From Lysobacter sp. 5GHs7-4 (GTDB taxonomy: Bacteria; Pseudomonadota; Gammaproteobacteria; Xanthomonadales; Xanthomonadaceae): a DNA stretch of 64,000 bases. Positions within the stretch are counted from its first letter, which is position 1, and every line of letters begins with the position of its first letter. Shown in pieces: positions 31,069 through 41,413 of the stretch. The DNA lies in NCBI RefSeq assembly GCF_021284765.1, contig NZ_CP089924.1, positions 2,994,001 through 3,058,000 of the forward strand. Direction: 5' to 3'. The notes under the pieces are model-generated. The model did no database searches and was not told the origin of the DNA. It worked only from the letters and a program-made list of their open reading frames with translations. Position numbers and translations under genes: made by a program.

Positions 31069-32874
31069 TTACTCCAGCTCGCGCAGCATCCGCGCGGCCT
31101 GCTGGCGCGCGGCCAGATCGCCGTTGACCGCCACTTCGCCCAGCAGCTGGCGCGCGCTTTCGTGATCGCCTAGGTCCATGTAGGCGCGCGCCAGTTCCAG
31201 GCGCTCCTGGCCCGGTTGCGCGGCCAGCAAGGGCTCCTGCGCCGGCGACTCGCCGTGGCCGACGGCGGCCACGTGCCAGGCGGGCACCTTGCGCTCGTTG
31301 GCCGGCGCGGCCGGCGCGGTGGTCCAGAACGGCGCCTGGGTCGGCTTGGACGCCGCGGGCGTCGCGGCCTCCTCGACGGCCGGAGCCGCGGGTTCGGAGG
31401 CCGGTTCGGCGAAGGCGTCGGCGATCGACGGCGCCGCCGCGCCCGGCGCGCGGAACACCGGCTTGGCCGGACGCCGGCGCATGAACCAACCGCCCAGCAC
31501 GGCCAGCAACAGCACCGCGCCGGTGATCGCCCACGGCAGCATCGCGCCGCCCTGGGCGGCGGCCTGCTTCTGATTGGATTCGGCCAGGCGCTGCTGCGCC
31601 GCGGCCAGTTCGGTGTCCTTGAGCTGGATCAGCTGTTGCTGCTGCTTCTGCAGTTGCTCCAACTCGGCCACCCGGCCCTTGAGGTCGGTGAGTTCGGCCT
31701 CGCGCGCGGCCAGCGATTCGTTGGATTCTTGCAGTTCCTGTCGCAGCATCTGGCCCTCGCCTCCGGCGTTGATGCCGGACTGTGTACCCGCCCGCGTGGC
31801 GCGGCTGGCGCCCGGCGGAACGATTTCCAGACGCGCGCCGGACGAGGCCGTCGCGTCCGTCGCGGCGCCTGTGCCGGCCGCGTTCGCACGCGGCGCGGTC
31901 GCCAGCGGCACCGGCTCCACCGCCGGCTGTGGCGCCGGACTGCGCGCCTGGCGCCATTGCTGCACCTGGCTGCGCACCAGCGCGCTGGCCTCGCCGGCGT
32001 CGATGCTGGCCACTTCGTTGCCGCTGGGCACGCGCAGGATCGCGCCTTGCTTGAGGCGGTTGACGTCGCCGCCGATGAAGGCGTCGGGGTTGGCGCGCAG
32101 CAGCGCGACCATGGTCTGGTCCAGGCTGTAGCCCTCGCCCAGTTCCAGGCCGCTGGCGATGCGCGACAAGGCATCGCCGCGTTTGACTTCGATCGCGCCG
32201 TCGCGCGCGGTCTCGGCGTTGGCCGGGGCGACCGCCACCGAGGGCACGGGCGACGGCGCCGGCGGCGCGATCGCGATCGCGGTCGGCCGCTCGGGGAAGG
32301 CATGCACGGGCGCGGCCGGCACGGCGTCGACGGCGGCCGGGTCCGGCACCACCGCGGCGGGATCGGTCGGCGTGTCGCTGGCGACCACGGCGGCCGGGTC
32401 CAGCGGACGTTCGATCAGGTTGGACGGCGCCGACACCGGCGCCTCGATCGGCGGCTGCAACGGCGCCGATACGGTCTTGGGGGTGTCGATCAGCGCCGAG
32501 TACTCGCGCACCAGGCGGCCCTGGCCCCAATCGACCTCGACCAGGAAGGTCACCAGCGGCTGGTTCACCGGCTGCTCGCTGGTGACCCGGATCACCGGGT
32601 TGCCGCGCGCGTCCAGCGCGACCTGGAATTGCAGGTCAGAGACGATGCCCGTCGGCGGCATCAGGCCGATACGGGCGAAAGTCTCCGGCGAGGCCAGGCG
32701 CGCCTGCAGCTGCTCGAGCTCGGCGGGGTCGCTGGAGACGATCGGGATTTCCGCCAGCAGGGGCTGGTCGGAGCGCGACTTGACCTCGATCTGCCCCAGG
32801 CCGAGCGCGCAGGCGCCGCCGCTGGCCAGAGCCAGCGCCAATGCCAACGCGGTGCGCGCGAAACGATGCTTCAC
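31069..32874 (-). CDS. fimV: FimV-family protein (LysM, membrane anchored)
   Basis: FimV/HubP proteins bind peptidoglycan and organise the cell pole, type IV pili and type II secretion. The 601-residue product has a signal peptide (to about residue 23), the FimV N-terminal beta domain (LGQIEVKSRSDQPLLAEIPI), a Pro/Ala-rich linker, a LysM-like domain (about 228-285), a Gln-rich coiled coil, one membrane helix (about 446-465) and a short C-terminal domain with ERLELARAYMDLGD. It is shorter than Pseudomonas FimV because the cytoplasmic part is reduced. GTG at 32874 chosen because the signal peptide begins there (GGGAG about 11 nt upstream). Confidence 0.92.
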   Translation of the reverse strand: MKHRFARTALALALALASGGACALGLGQIEVKSRSDQPLLAEIPIVSSDPAELEQLQARLASPETFARIGLMPPTGIVSDLQFQVALDARGNPVIRVTSEQPVNQPLVTFLVEVDWGQGRLVREYSALIDTPKTVSAPLQPPIEAPVSAPSNLIERPLDPAAVVASDTPTDPAAVVPDPAAVDAVPAAPVHAFPERPTAIAIAPPAPSPVPSVAVAPANAETARDGAIEVKRGDALSRIASGLELGEGYSLDQTMVALLRANPDAFIGGDVNRLKQGAILRVPSGNEVASIDAGEASALVRSQVQQWRQARSPAPQPAVEPVPLATAPRANAAGTGAATDATASSGARLEIVPPGASRATRAGTQSGINAGGEGQMLRQELQESNESLAAREAELTDLKGRVAELEQLQKQQQQLIQLKDTELAAAQQRLAESNQKQAAAQGGAMLPWAITGAVLLLAVLGGWFMRRRPAKPVFRAPGAAAPSIADAFAEPASEPAAPAVEEAATPAASKPTQAPFWTTAPAAPANERKVPAWHVAAVGHGESPAQEPLLAAQPGQERLELARAYMDLGDHESARQLLGEVAVNGDLAARQQAARMLRELE

Positions 32875-32975
32875 TCTGATACCCACTCCCTGTCCCCTGG
32901 CGGCGACTCTAGCCGCCGCCACGGTTAATACGCAATGCGGCCGTCACACGGCCACACTACGCTGCGCACGGCCGC

Positions 32976-34016
<1,041 letters not shown>

Positions 34017-34174
34017 CAGTTCCGATTTACCTGGCTTGGGGGGCCGCCGGACCCATTTCCGGCGGGTGTTGCATAAAGGGAGCCGCTCACTGCAGGCATG
34101 CGCCGATTATCGGCTAAGCGCGTCATCAATGCAGGATCGGCGTTCGCATTGCGCGTACGCCGGACGCGGCGGGT

Positions 34175-35188
34175 TCAGGCGCCGGGTTTTCGCGCCCGTG
34201 CCACGGCGTCGGCATTGAGCGGCGACGGCGGGCGCCCGGCGTCGGGGCCGCGGTCCAGCGCGGCGATCAGGTTGGCCACCGCCAGTGCGACCATGGCCCG
34301 GCGCGTGGCCAGGCTGCCGCTGGCGATATGCGGGGTCAGCACCACGTTGGGCAGCGCCAGCAGACGCGGATTGACCGCCGGCTCGCCCTCGAACACGTCC
34401 AGCCCGGCCGCGGCCAGGCGCCCGCCCGCGAGCGCGTCGGCCAGGGCGTCCTCGTCGATCAGGCCGCCGCGGGCGATGTTGGTGAGGGTGGCGTGCGGGC
34501 GCAGCCGCGCCAGCGCTCGTGCATCGACCAGATGGTAGTTCTCGGGCGCGTACGGCAGCACCAGGATCAGATGATCGGCTTGCTCGAACAGCGCCTCGAA
34601 GCCGACGTACCGCGCGCCGTGCTCACGCTCGACCTCGTCGGGCAGCCGGCTGCGGTTGTGGTACAGCACGCGCATGCCGAAACCGCCGGCGCGGCGCGCG
34701 ATGCCGCGGCCGATGCGGCCCATGCCCAGGATGCCCAGGGTGGCGCCGTGGATGTCGCTGCCCAGCAACGACTCGAAGCTCCACTGCCGCCAATGGCCGT
34801 CGCGCAGCCAGCGCTCGGCCTCGGTGATGCGGCGCGCGGTCGCCATCATCAGCGCGAAACCGAAGTCGGCGGTGGTCTCGGTGAGCACGTCGGGGGTGTT
34901 GCTGGCCAGGATCCCGGCCGCGCTCAGCGCCGCCAGGTCCAGGTTGTTGTAGCCCACGCCGACGTTGGCGACCGCGCGCAGGCGCGAGGCGCCGGCGATC
35001 TGGGCCGCGCCGACCGCGTCGTTGAGCGTCACCAGCGCGCCGTCGGCCTCGCGCAGGGCCGCGGCGACCGCCTCCGGCGCGTGCTGCGACACGGTCGTGG
35101 TGGAGACCACGTCGAAGTACTCGTCCAGCCGTCCGACGATGTCGGCGAACAGCGGCTGCGAGACCCAGACGCGCGGGCGATCAGGCAT
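34175..35188 (-). CDS. D-2-hydroxyacid dehydrogenase (glyoxylate/hydroxypyruvate reductase-like)
   Basis: NAD(P)-dependent oxidoreductase of the D-2-hydroxyacid dehydrogenase family, 337 residues. It shows the Rossmann motif [17 protein letters not shown] with a downstream NRS (Arg favours NADP), and catalytic Arg (NIARGG), Glu (DVFEGEP) and His (LTPHIASG). It resembles GhrB-type reductases. The start overlaps the aroC stop by 8 bp, so it is probably translated from the same mRNA. Confidence 0.92.
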   Translation of the reverse strand: MPDRPRVWVSQPLFADIVGRLDEYFDVVSTTTVSQHAPEAVAAALREADGALVTLNDAVGAAQIAGASRLRAVANVGVGYNNLDLAALSAAGILASNTPDVLTETTADFGFALMMATARRITEAERWLRDGHWRQWSFESLLGSDIHGATLGILGMGRIGRGIARRAGGFGMRVLYHNRSRLPDEVEREHGARYVGFEALFEQADHLILVLPYAPENYHLVDARALARLRPHATLTNIARGGLIDEDALADALAGGRLAAAGLDVFEGEPAVNPRLLALPNVVLTPHIASGSLATRRAMVALAVANLIAALDRGPDAGRPPSPLNADAVARARKPGA

Positions 35189-36287
35189 CGGCGTCGCCGG
35201 CCGGAATGCGCGGCGTCACCTCGCCCACGTCGCCGCACTGGGCGCGGTGACGCAGGGCCTGGTCCATCAACACCAGCGCGACCATGGCCTCGCAGATCGG
35301 GGTGGCGCGGATGCCCACGCAGGGATCGTGGCGGCCGGTGGTGATCACCTCGACCTCGTTGCCGTGCACGTCCAGGCCGCGCCCGGGCAGGCGCAGGCTG
35401 GAGGTGGGCTTGAACGCGGTCGAGCAATGCAGCTGTTGGCCGGTGCTGATGCCGCCGAGGATGCCGCCGGCATGGTTGGAGGCGAAGCCGGCAAGCGACA
35501 TCTCGTCGCGGTGCTCGGTGCCGCGCGCGGCCACCGCGGCGAAACCGTCGCCGATCTCCACGCCCTTGACCGCGTTGATGCTCATCAGCGCCGCGGCCAG
35601 TTCGCCGTCGAGCTTGCCGTAGATCGGCTCGCCCCAGCCCGGCGGCACGTTGTCGGCGACCACATCCACGCGCGCACCGACCGAATCGCCGGACTTGCGC
35701 AGCGCGTCCATGTACGCCTCCAACTCCGCGACCTGTGCGGCATCGGGCCAGAAGAAAGGATTGTCCTCGACCACGCCCAAGTCGTAGCCGTTGGGGAAGA
35801 TCTCGCCGATCTGCGACATGAAGCCGCGCACCCGTACGCCGTGACGCTCGGCCAGCCACTTCTTGGCGATCACGCCGGCGGCCACGCGCATGGTGGTTTC
35901 GCGCGCCGACGAACGTCCGCCACCGCGCGGGTCGCGCAGGCCGTACTTCTGCCAATAGCTGTAATCGGCGTGGCCGGGACGGAATTGCTCGGCGATCGAA
36001 CCGTAATCCTTGCTGCGCGCATCGGTGTTGCGGATCAGCAGCGCGATCGGAGTACCGGTGGTGCGGCCCTCGTACACGCCGCTGAGGATTTCGATCTCGT
36101 CGGCCTCGCGCCGCGCCGAGGTGTGGCGGGTCTTGCCGGTCGCACGGCGATCCAGGTCGCGACGGAACTCCTCCGGCGCGATCGCCAGCCCCGGCGGGCA
36201 GCCGTCGACCACGCAGCCGATCGCCGGACCGTGGCTCTCGCCGAAAGTGGTGACCCGCAACAGGCGGCCGAAGGTGTTGTTCGACAT
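35181..36287 (-). CDS. aroC: Chorismate synthase
   Basis: Last step of the shikimate pathway, making chorismate from EPSP with reduced FMN. The 368-residue product has the three family signatures: [18 protein letters not shown], the central [25 protein letters not shown] segment and [13 protein letters not shown] near the C-terminus. The gene sits 32 bp downstream of the methyltransferase gene. Confidence 0.98.
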   Translation of the reverse strand: MSNNTFGRLLRVTTFGESHGPAIGCVVDGCPPGLAIAPEEFRRDLDRRATGKTRHTSARREADEIEILSGVYEGRTTGTPIALLIRNTDARSKDYGSIAEQFRPGHADYSYWQKYGLRDPRGGGRSSARETTMRVAAGVIAKKWLAERHGVRVRGFMSQIGEIFPNGYDLGVVEDNPFFWPDAAQVAELEAYMDALRKSGDSVGARVDVVADNVPPGWGEPIYGKLDGELAAALMSINAVKGVEIGDGFAAVAARGTEHRDEMSLAGFASNHAGGILGGISTGQQLHCSTAFKPTSSLRLPGRGLDVHGNEVEVITTGRHDPCVGIRATPICEAMVALVLMDQALRHRAQCGDVGEVTPRIPAGDADA

Positions 36288-36319
36288 GCGTCTCTCTCGT
36301 CAGCCGCGGCGCGCGCGAT

Positions 36320-37153
36320 TCACAGCGCGCACGCCGCCATTTCGGTTTCGGCCTCGCGCATCAGCGCCAGGCGGTCGCGACCCGGGCCCGCGCCGTCGCG
36401 GGACAAGGCCACGTAGAACTCATGGCCGTGGGTGTCGCCGAACGCGGACTCGCGCAGCGCCACCAATCCCAGCCGGTGCAGATCGTCCAGCAACAGACGG
36501 AACCCGCTCGGGGTGAAGCACCAGGCATGGATGTCCAGATAAGCACCGTGCTGGCGCACCGCGTCCATGCCGGCGCTCGCGTCCTGGGCAGTGTGCACGA
36601 ACTCGACCGCGTCCAGCGAGCGGCCTTGCGCCAGCGCGGCGTCCCAGGCGATGCGGCCGTCCAGCTTGACCACGTTGAGGAAATAGTCGGCGACCTGCCC
36701 CGGCGTGTGGTTGCTGCGGCCTTGCAGGTGCGCGTCGATCAGTTGCGACAGCCCGGTCGGCGCGCGCAGCCGATCGAAGCAATAGCGCTTGTCCGGCACC
36801 GCCAGCGACAGCACCCCGCCCTGGCCCAGCAGCGCGTCGCAGTCGTTGAGGAAGCCGACCAGATCGGGCATGTGCTCGATCACGTGCGAGGCGATGATCC
36901 AGTCGTAGTAGCCGCGGCGCCCGGTCAGTTCGGCGTAGCTGCCGCCGTTCCAGACGAAATCGACTTCTTCGATCGCATCCAGGTCGACACCATGGTCGCG
37001 GTACTTCTCCACCAGCGCGGCGCGATCGGCGTGATCGAGTATGTCGACCGCGTAGCCCGCGCGCTTGGGCGCGACGGGGTTGTGTGAAGGCCCGATTTCC
37101 AGGCCGCGGCCGCGCGCATCCAGCGGTGCCAGTATGCGCGCCTTCCTGTCCAT
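36320..37153 (-). CDS. Class I SAM-dependent methyltransferase-like protein
   Basis: Predicted methyltransferase, 277 residues. An SAM-binding start (GRGLEIGPSHNPVAPKRAG) is followed by VDILDHAD and the motif IASHVIEHMPDLVGFLNDC, typical of methyltransferases found with polysaccharide or lipid modification genes. Residues 110-220 form an insert with conserved His (HTPGQVADYF; FVHTAQDA). The substrate cannot be read from the sequence. It lies 9 bp after prmB and before aroC, probably in one operon. Confidence 0.82.
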   Translation of the reverse strand: MDRKARILAPLDARGRGLEIGPSHNPVAPKRAGYAVDILDHADRAALVEKYRDHGVDLDAIEEVDFVWNGGSYAELTGRRGYYDWIIASHVIEHMPDLVGFLNDCDALLGQGGVLSLAVPDKRYCFDRLRAPTGLSQLIDAHLQGRSNHTPGQVADYFLNVVKLDGRIAWDAALAQGRSLDAVEFVHTAQDASAGMDAVRQHGAYLDIHAWCFTPSGFRLLLDDLHRLGLVALRESAFGDTHGHEFYVALSRDGAGPGRDRLALMREAETEMAACAL

Positions 37154-37162
37154 CCGGCCGGA

Positions 37163-38092
37163 TCAGCCGCCGCGCTGGCCCGCGAGCTGCACGATGCGCT
37201 CGTGGTGCTCGACCAGGTCCGCGCGCTCGGCGACGAAGATGCCCATCTGCCCGACCTTGAACTCGACCCAGGCCAGCGGCAGCTCCGGCAGCAGTTCGAC
37301 CAGCGCGCGCTCGGCCTCGCCGACCTCGCAGATCAGCAGACCGTGCTCGCTCAGGTGATCGGGCGCGTCGCGCAGGATCTTCAGCGCCAGGTCCAGGCCG
37401 TCGAAGCCGGCGCGCAGCCCCAGGTCGGGCTCGTAGGAATACTCCTTGGGCAGCGCGTCGGTTTCGTCGTTGGTCACGTAGGGCGGATTGGTCACGATCA
37501 GGTCGTAAACCTCGCCCTGCAGGCCGTCGAACAGGTCCGACTTGCGCAGCTCGACGTTGTCGGCGTGCAGGCGGGTCTTGTTCTCCGCAGCCAGCGACAG
37601 CGCCTCGTCGTTGATGTCGGCGCCGTGCACCGTCCAATCCGGATGGTAGTGCGCGGTGGCGATGGCGATGCAGCCCGAACCGGTGCACAGGTCCAGCGCG
37701 CGCTCGACTTGGCGGCCGCCCAGCCAGGGCTCGAAGCCCGACTCGATCAGCTCGGCGATCGGCGAGCGCGGCACTAGCGCGCGGCGGTCGCTCTTGAAGC
37801 TCAGCCCCGCGAACCAGGCCTCGCCGGTCAGGTAGGCGGCCGGAATGCGCTCGCCGATGCGTCGCTCGAACAGCGCCAGTACCGCATCCTTCTCGTCCGT
37901 GGTGACCTTGGAGGCGCCATAGACCGGGCTCAGATCGTGCGGCAGGTGCAGCGCATGCAGGACCAGTTGGGTGGCCTCGTCCAGGGCATTGTCGTAGCTG
38001 TGACCGAAGGTCAGCCCGGCCCCATTGAAGCGACTGGCGCCGTAGCGGATCAGGTCGATGACGGTCAGTTGCTCGAAGGTGACGGAGGGCAC
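37163..38092 (-). CDS. prmB: 50S ribosomal protein L3 N(5)-glutamine methyltransferase
   Basis: Methylates Gln in the GGQ-like context of ribosomal protein L3. The 309-residue product has the SAM loop LDLCTGSGCIAIATA and catalytic IVTNPPYVTNDE, and the PrmB-type LVPRSPIAELIESGFEPWL that separates it from PrmC. GTG at 38092 gives the usual length although no strong ribosome binding site is visible. Next to aroC, as in other gammaproteobacteria. Confidence 0.94.
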   Translation of the reverse strand: MPSVTFEQLTVIDLIRYGASRFNGAGLTFGHSYDNALDEATQLVLHALHLPHDLSPVYGASKVTTDEKDAVLALFERRIGERIPAAYLTGEAWFAGLSFKSDRRALVPRSPIAELIESGFEPWLGGRQVERALDLCTGSGCIAIATAHYHPDWTVHGADINDEALSLAAENKTRLHADNVELRKSDLFDGLQGEVYDLIVTNPPYVTNDETDALPKEYSYEPDLGLRAGFDGLDLALKILRDAPDHLSEHGLLICEVGEAERALVELLPELPLAWVEFKVGQMGIFVAERADLVEHHERIVQLAGQRGG

Positions 38093-38271
38093 GGCGGGTC
38101 CGGAAACGTAATGGGGCCGCGCATTATAGCGGCCAGGGGCCGACGGACGGCCGCTGCGGCCGGGATCGCCCTTATATGCGTAGGGTCGCGACCGGCAGCG
38201 TGGCCGGCGCATCGCCTCGATACGGGGATCGGGCCGGCACTTCGCATCGCCGACCGCCAGGCCATGAAGCC

Positions 38272-38802
38272 CTACAAGCGCAATCCGAAGGGCGCCGCCC
38301 CCGTCTGCCCGGTCACCAGCGCGGCCAGCGAGCGGTACACCATCGCCCCCACCACCACCTGCGCGGCACCGGCCAGCAACAGCAGGCCGAACACCACACC
38401 GGTCTCGGGCACGTGCAGCGGCAGCTCCATCATCAGCGGCAGGCTGACCATGGCCAGCGCCAACAGCCAGGCGATCGCCACCAACTTGCGGGCCGCCCGC
38501 AACGACCGCGCCGCGCCGGCCACCTCGCCCTGCTCCGGGTTGCCCAGCAACCGCCGACCGGCCAGGGCCACCAGGCAGGTCGCCAGCACCGAAGCCCGGA
38601 TTTGCAGCATCCCGGCCGTGATCGCGCCCCATTTGGACAGCTCGACCACGTTCAGATTGGTCCCGCTGATGCCCAGCACCGCCACCGCGATCGCCAGCAG
38701 CAGCACCGCGAAGCCGGCCAGCACCCCGCCCTCGACGGTGCGCGCGGAGGCCGACCAGTCGAGGTCGGCGGCTTGATTCGGGCTGGGGTCGTTGGGGGCC
38801 AT
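38272..38802 (-). CDS. Predicted four-helix inner-membrane protein, function unknown
   Basis: The 176-residue product is not recognised. It has a charged N-terminus, then four hydrophobic segments (around residues 28-47, 60-80, 108-126 and 135-158). The cytoplasmic stretch between helices 2 and 3 contains GRRLLGNPEQGE and several Arg residues. Codon use matches its neighbours. It is flanked by prmB and the VirB5/VirB6/DUF4189 operon on the same strand but separated from both by more than 110 bp. Confidence 0.7.
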   Translation of the reverse strand: MAPNDPSPNQAADLDWSASARTVEGGVLAGFAVLLLAIAVAVLGISGTNLNVVELSKWGAITAGMLQIRASVLATCLVALAGRRLLGNPEQGEVAGAARSLRAARKLVAIAWLLALAMVSLPLMMELPLHVPETGVVFGLLLLAGAAQVVVGAMVYRSLAALVTGQTGAAPFGLRL

Positions 38803-38917
38803 GGTCCGTTTGATGCCCTGGGGTCTTTCCGTGATGGTTCGACGACTCGCTCAGGATTCCCGGGCCAAGGTCGAAGTAGCACTGTATCGCGTCAGGCGGC
38901 CAAAGGGGGCGTCGCGG

Positions 38918-39418
38918 CTACTGAACTTGTTCTGGCAGGCTGCAGGCTTTGTAGTAAATCTGGCACTGGGCAGCCCCGGCCTCCTCACAGAGGCGAAGTC
39001 CATATGCCGCGGCAACTTCTACCGTGGGGCCAGCCTGAGCTTTCGAATACGGAACGCCCGCGATCACCACGGCACACTGATTGCTGTAGGTAAGGTTAAT
39101 TTTGCAAGCCCTACCACCCTTCGCTCGGCAACTGCTCAACGCCTCCCGTGTAGCCTGCCGCTTGCTCTTGGCAGCGACTGAGACCCCAATCCCTACATTA
39201 CTTGAACCCAGATCTATAGCGATTGCGCCCCAACTGCTCGTCGCACCTTGCCCAGTCCAGGCAGAACTGGACTCGTTTGGGATAGGAGCACACCCCTGTA
39301 CAGGACTCTGAGGCCCACTCGTCGGATAGTAGCCTGGCGGACAATTGCCCTCTGCGGATGCATTTCCAAGAAGCGCGAGAAGAAAAAATGCGGCACAAAG
39401 GCGAAACAGCACACTCAT
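38918..39418 (-). CDS. Secreted DUF4189 domain protein
   Basis: The 166-residue product has a signal peptide (residues 1-22, cleavage after NASA), a Pro/Gly/Cys-containing linker and a DUF4189-type domain recognisable by WGAIAIDLGSSNVG, the KRQATREALSSCRAKGG repeat and CAVVIAGVPYSKAQ. Six or more cysteines suggest disulfides. The ATG overlaps the VirB6-like stop (TGATG), so translation is coupled. The gene is visibly poorer in G+C than its surroundings. Role unknown; DUF4189 proteins are frequent neighbours of type IV secretion genes in Xanthomonadaceae (recalled, not searched). Confidence 0.8.
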   Translation of the reverse strand: MSVLFRLCAAFFLLALLGNASAEGNCPPGYYPTSGPQSPVQGCAPIPNESSSAWTGQGATSSWGAIAIDLGSSNVGIGVSVAAKSKRQATREALSSCRAKGGRACKINLTYSNQCAVVIAGVPYSKAQAGPTVEVAAAYGLRLCEEAGAAQCQIYYKACSLPEQVQ

Positions 39419-40527
39419 CACGCACTTCTCCCTATGTTAGCAGCAGGCACGCTCGGGTTCCGATGCGCGAGACCCGGCAAGACTTGTGAGTTCGCATCGC
39501 CACTAGATGAAGTCGCAGGAGCATTCCCTCGCATCGCTTGATCGTGAGTTCGCTGCGTTGACGATGTACCACCAGAGCCAAAAGCGCTAAACGACTGAAA
39601 ACTCCCCACCGTCCCCTGAAAAAACATCGCCGCCGCCGGCGGCACCGTAACGATCAGTACCGTCAGCAGCAGCCCGATCCCGCCCTGCTGCATCGCCTGC
39701 GTGGTCAGGCCTTCGACGTCGGTGCCCAGGATGCCGTTGACCGCCTTGGCCATCCATAACGCCACCGCCACGCGCGAGGCCAGTTCCAGCGCGATCGCGG
39801 TCACGGCGCTGAGCATGGCCATGGAGAACAAGGTGCCCAGCCCGTACATCAGCCATTTCCGGAACAGGTCCTTGGTCTGGTCGAAGATCAGGCACAGGAT
39901 GAACAAGGGGCCAAGGCCGACGAACAAGGCCAGGGTGAACTTGTAGAGCAGCAGCATCGCGCCGGCGGTCATCGGCGGGCTGGCGGTGCCCAGGCCGGCG
40001 AACAGCATCGCGCGCGCTTTCTCGTCGTACATCTGCTGGTCGCCGTCGACGATCTGCACCGCGTCGATCGCGCCCAGCGCCACCTGCATGTAGGCCAGGT
40101 TCTCGTCGATCGCATCGGCCGAGCTGCGTCCGTTGTCGCCGGTGAATATGCCGTGCACCTCGCGGTCGAGGTCGTGGGTGAAGCCGCGATGCAGATCGCC
40201 GCCGAACACCGACATGGTGGTCGCCGCGCCCACGATCACCGCGATGCGCGTGAGCTGGGTGATCAGCGCCACCATCGACTCGCGCGACTGGCCGGTGACG
40301 ATGCGGTAGCCAACGATCAGGATCCACAGCGTGACCAGGGTCAGCGCGATGCTGGTCGCCCAGGCCATGAAACGCCCCATCAGTGCCAGGCCGAACTGAT
40401 CGACCTTCACGCTCAGGTAGTCGTTGACCAGCTTGAAGAAGGCGAAGTCGCCGATGCCGGCCACGCGCGGCGACCACGCGTCCCAGCCCAGCCCGATGCC
40501 ACGGCCCCAGTCCATCGCTGTTTGCAT
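39418..40527 (-). CDS. VirB6/TrbL-like type IV secretion membrane protein
   Basis: Predicted polytopic inner-membrane component of a type IV secretion apparatus, 369 residues. It has an N-terminal soluble segment, five or six hydrophobic helices (for example ATSIALTLVTLWILIVGYRI), a central periplasmic loop (about 125-195) and the VirB6-type GPLFILCLIFDQTKDLFRKW motif. The Ser/Gly/Asn-rich tail is cytoplasmic or extended. GGGAG precedes the ATG. The 3' 150 bp are AT-richer than the rest. No ATPase, VirD4, VirB7, VirB9 or VirB10 gene lies nearby. Confidence 0.85.
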   Translation of the reverse strand: MQTAMDWGRGIGLGWDAWSPRVAGIGDFAFFKLVNDYLSVKVDQFGLALMGRFMAWATSIALTLVTLWILIVGYRIVTGQSRESMVALITQLTRIAVIVGAATTMSVFGGDLHRGFTHDLDREVHGIFTGDNGRSSADAIDENLAYMQVALGAIDAVQIVDGDQQMYDEKARAMLFAGLGTASPPMTAGAMLLLYKFTLALFVGLGPLFILCLIFDQTKDLFRKWLMYGLGTLFSMAMLSAVTAIALELASRVAVALWMAKAVNGILGTDVEGLTTQAMQQGGIGLLLTVLIVTVPPAAAMFFQGTVGSFQSFSAFGSGGTSSTQRTHDQAMRGNAPATSSSGDANSQVLPGLAHRNPSVPAANIGRSA

Positions 40528-40597
40528 CCTGCACTCCCTGCCGGTGCGGGTTCCCTGGAACGAAAGATGTCGCGGCGCTGCGCGCGCCGCGTCGGCA

Positions 40598-41413
40598 TCA
40601 AGGCCTCAAGGCCGCCTTCAACGCCGCGGCCTGAACCACATGCCCGACGATGCCGTCGAGCCCCTGCCCCTTCTTGCCGCGCATCGCACGCTTCGCCAGG
40701 CGGGCCTGATCCCATTTCAAGGACTCGATGTAGCTGTGGTAGGCGGTCATGCGGGCCTGCCAGTAGTCCAGGTCCATGGTGATGCGGGCGACGAAGCGCT
40801 GGACCTCGTTGTCGTTGGCGGCCAGCGCTCCCTGCTCCTGGCCGACGCGGTCGCGCTGCTGCTGCAACGCCTGGAAATCGCGATTGCGCTGAATCAGCGT
40901 TTTGAGCATGCGCGCCGATTCGTTGTACTTGGCGTTCTCGGCCTGCACCAGGCGCTGGCAGACCTTCTGTTGCTCGTCCAGCACCGCGCCGTCCATCTGC
41001 GGTTGCGCGGGCTTGAACACGCGCGTAGCGATCTCGCGTATGCCGCCTTCGCCGCTGCCCTGGGCCGGGCATAGGTCTTCCATGCCGTAGTTGAGGTCGC
41101 GTTCGGGGAAGCCGTCCTCCATCTGCGGGTCGCCGAAGTTCAGGCGCTGCAGACGGATCAGCTGCTGCCGGTAATGGTTGTAGGTCTTGTTGTAGTGGTC
41201 GTAGGTCTCGCCCCAGCGCTTGGCCTGCAGGCCGAACTCCTTGGCGTCGGCGAAGGTCTGCCGGACCTGGCCCACGATCAGGGTGGGGTCTTGCACCACC
41301 AGTTGCGCCGCGGCCGGGCCGGAGGCCAAACCGAAAAGCAGCAGCATCGCGATCGCGCAACGGCGCTTGCGCCTCGCCACTCGACGCCTCGCCTCGTGAA
41401 TCGTCCCTTTCAT
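40598..41413 (-). CDS. VirB5/TrbJ-like periplasmic type IV secretion protein
   Basis: The 271-residue product has a signal peptide with a very basic n-region (RRRVARRKRR) and AAA-QL cleavage, then VVQDPTLIVGQVRQTFADAKEF and long amphipathic helices rich in Gln and Tyr (YDHYNKTYNHYRQQL), as in VirB5 and TrbJ pilus-tip proteins. ATG at 41413 was chosen for AAGGAG 8 nt upstream; the frame's first ATG is at 41431. It leads the VirB5-VirB6-DUF4189 operon, with about 70 bp to the VirB6-like gene. Confidence 0.82.
   Translation of the reverse strand: MKGTIHEARRRVARRKRRCAIAMLLLFGLASGPAAAQLVVQDPTLIVGQVRQTFADAKEFGLQAKRWGETYDHYNKTYNHYRQQLIRLQRLNFGDPQMEDGFPERDLNYGMEDLCPAQGSGEGGIREIATRVFKPAQPQMDGAVLDEQQKVCQRLVQAENAKYNESARMLKTLIQRNRDFQALQQQRDRVGQEQGALAANDNEVQRFVARITMDLDYWQARMTAYHSYIESLKWDQARLAKRAMRGKKGQGLDGIVGHVVQAAALKAALRP

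Noticed and set aside
37163..38632. prmB starting far upstream with a 156-residue N-terminal extension
   Set aside because: The extension is Gly/Arg-rich antisense-type sequence overlapping the membrane-protein gene; family homology begins near 38092.
38272..41413. A complete type IV secretion cluster
   Set aside because: Only VirB5-like and VirB6-like genes plus DUF4189 are present; no ATPases (VirB4, VirB11, VirD4) or core-complex genes occur anywhere in the window.
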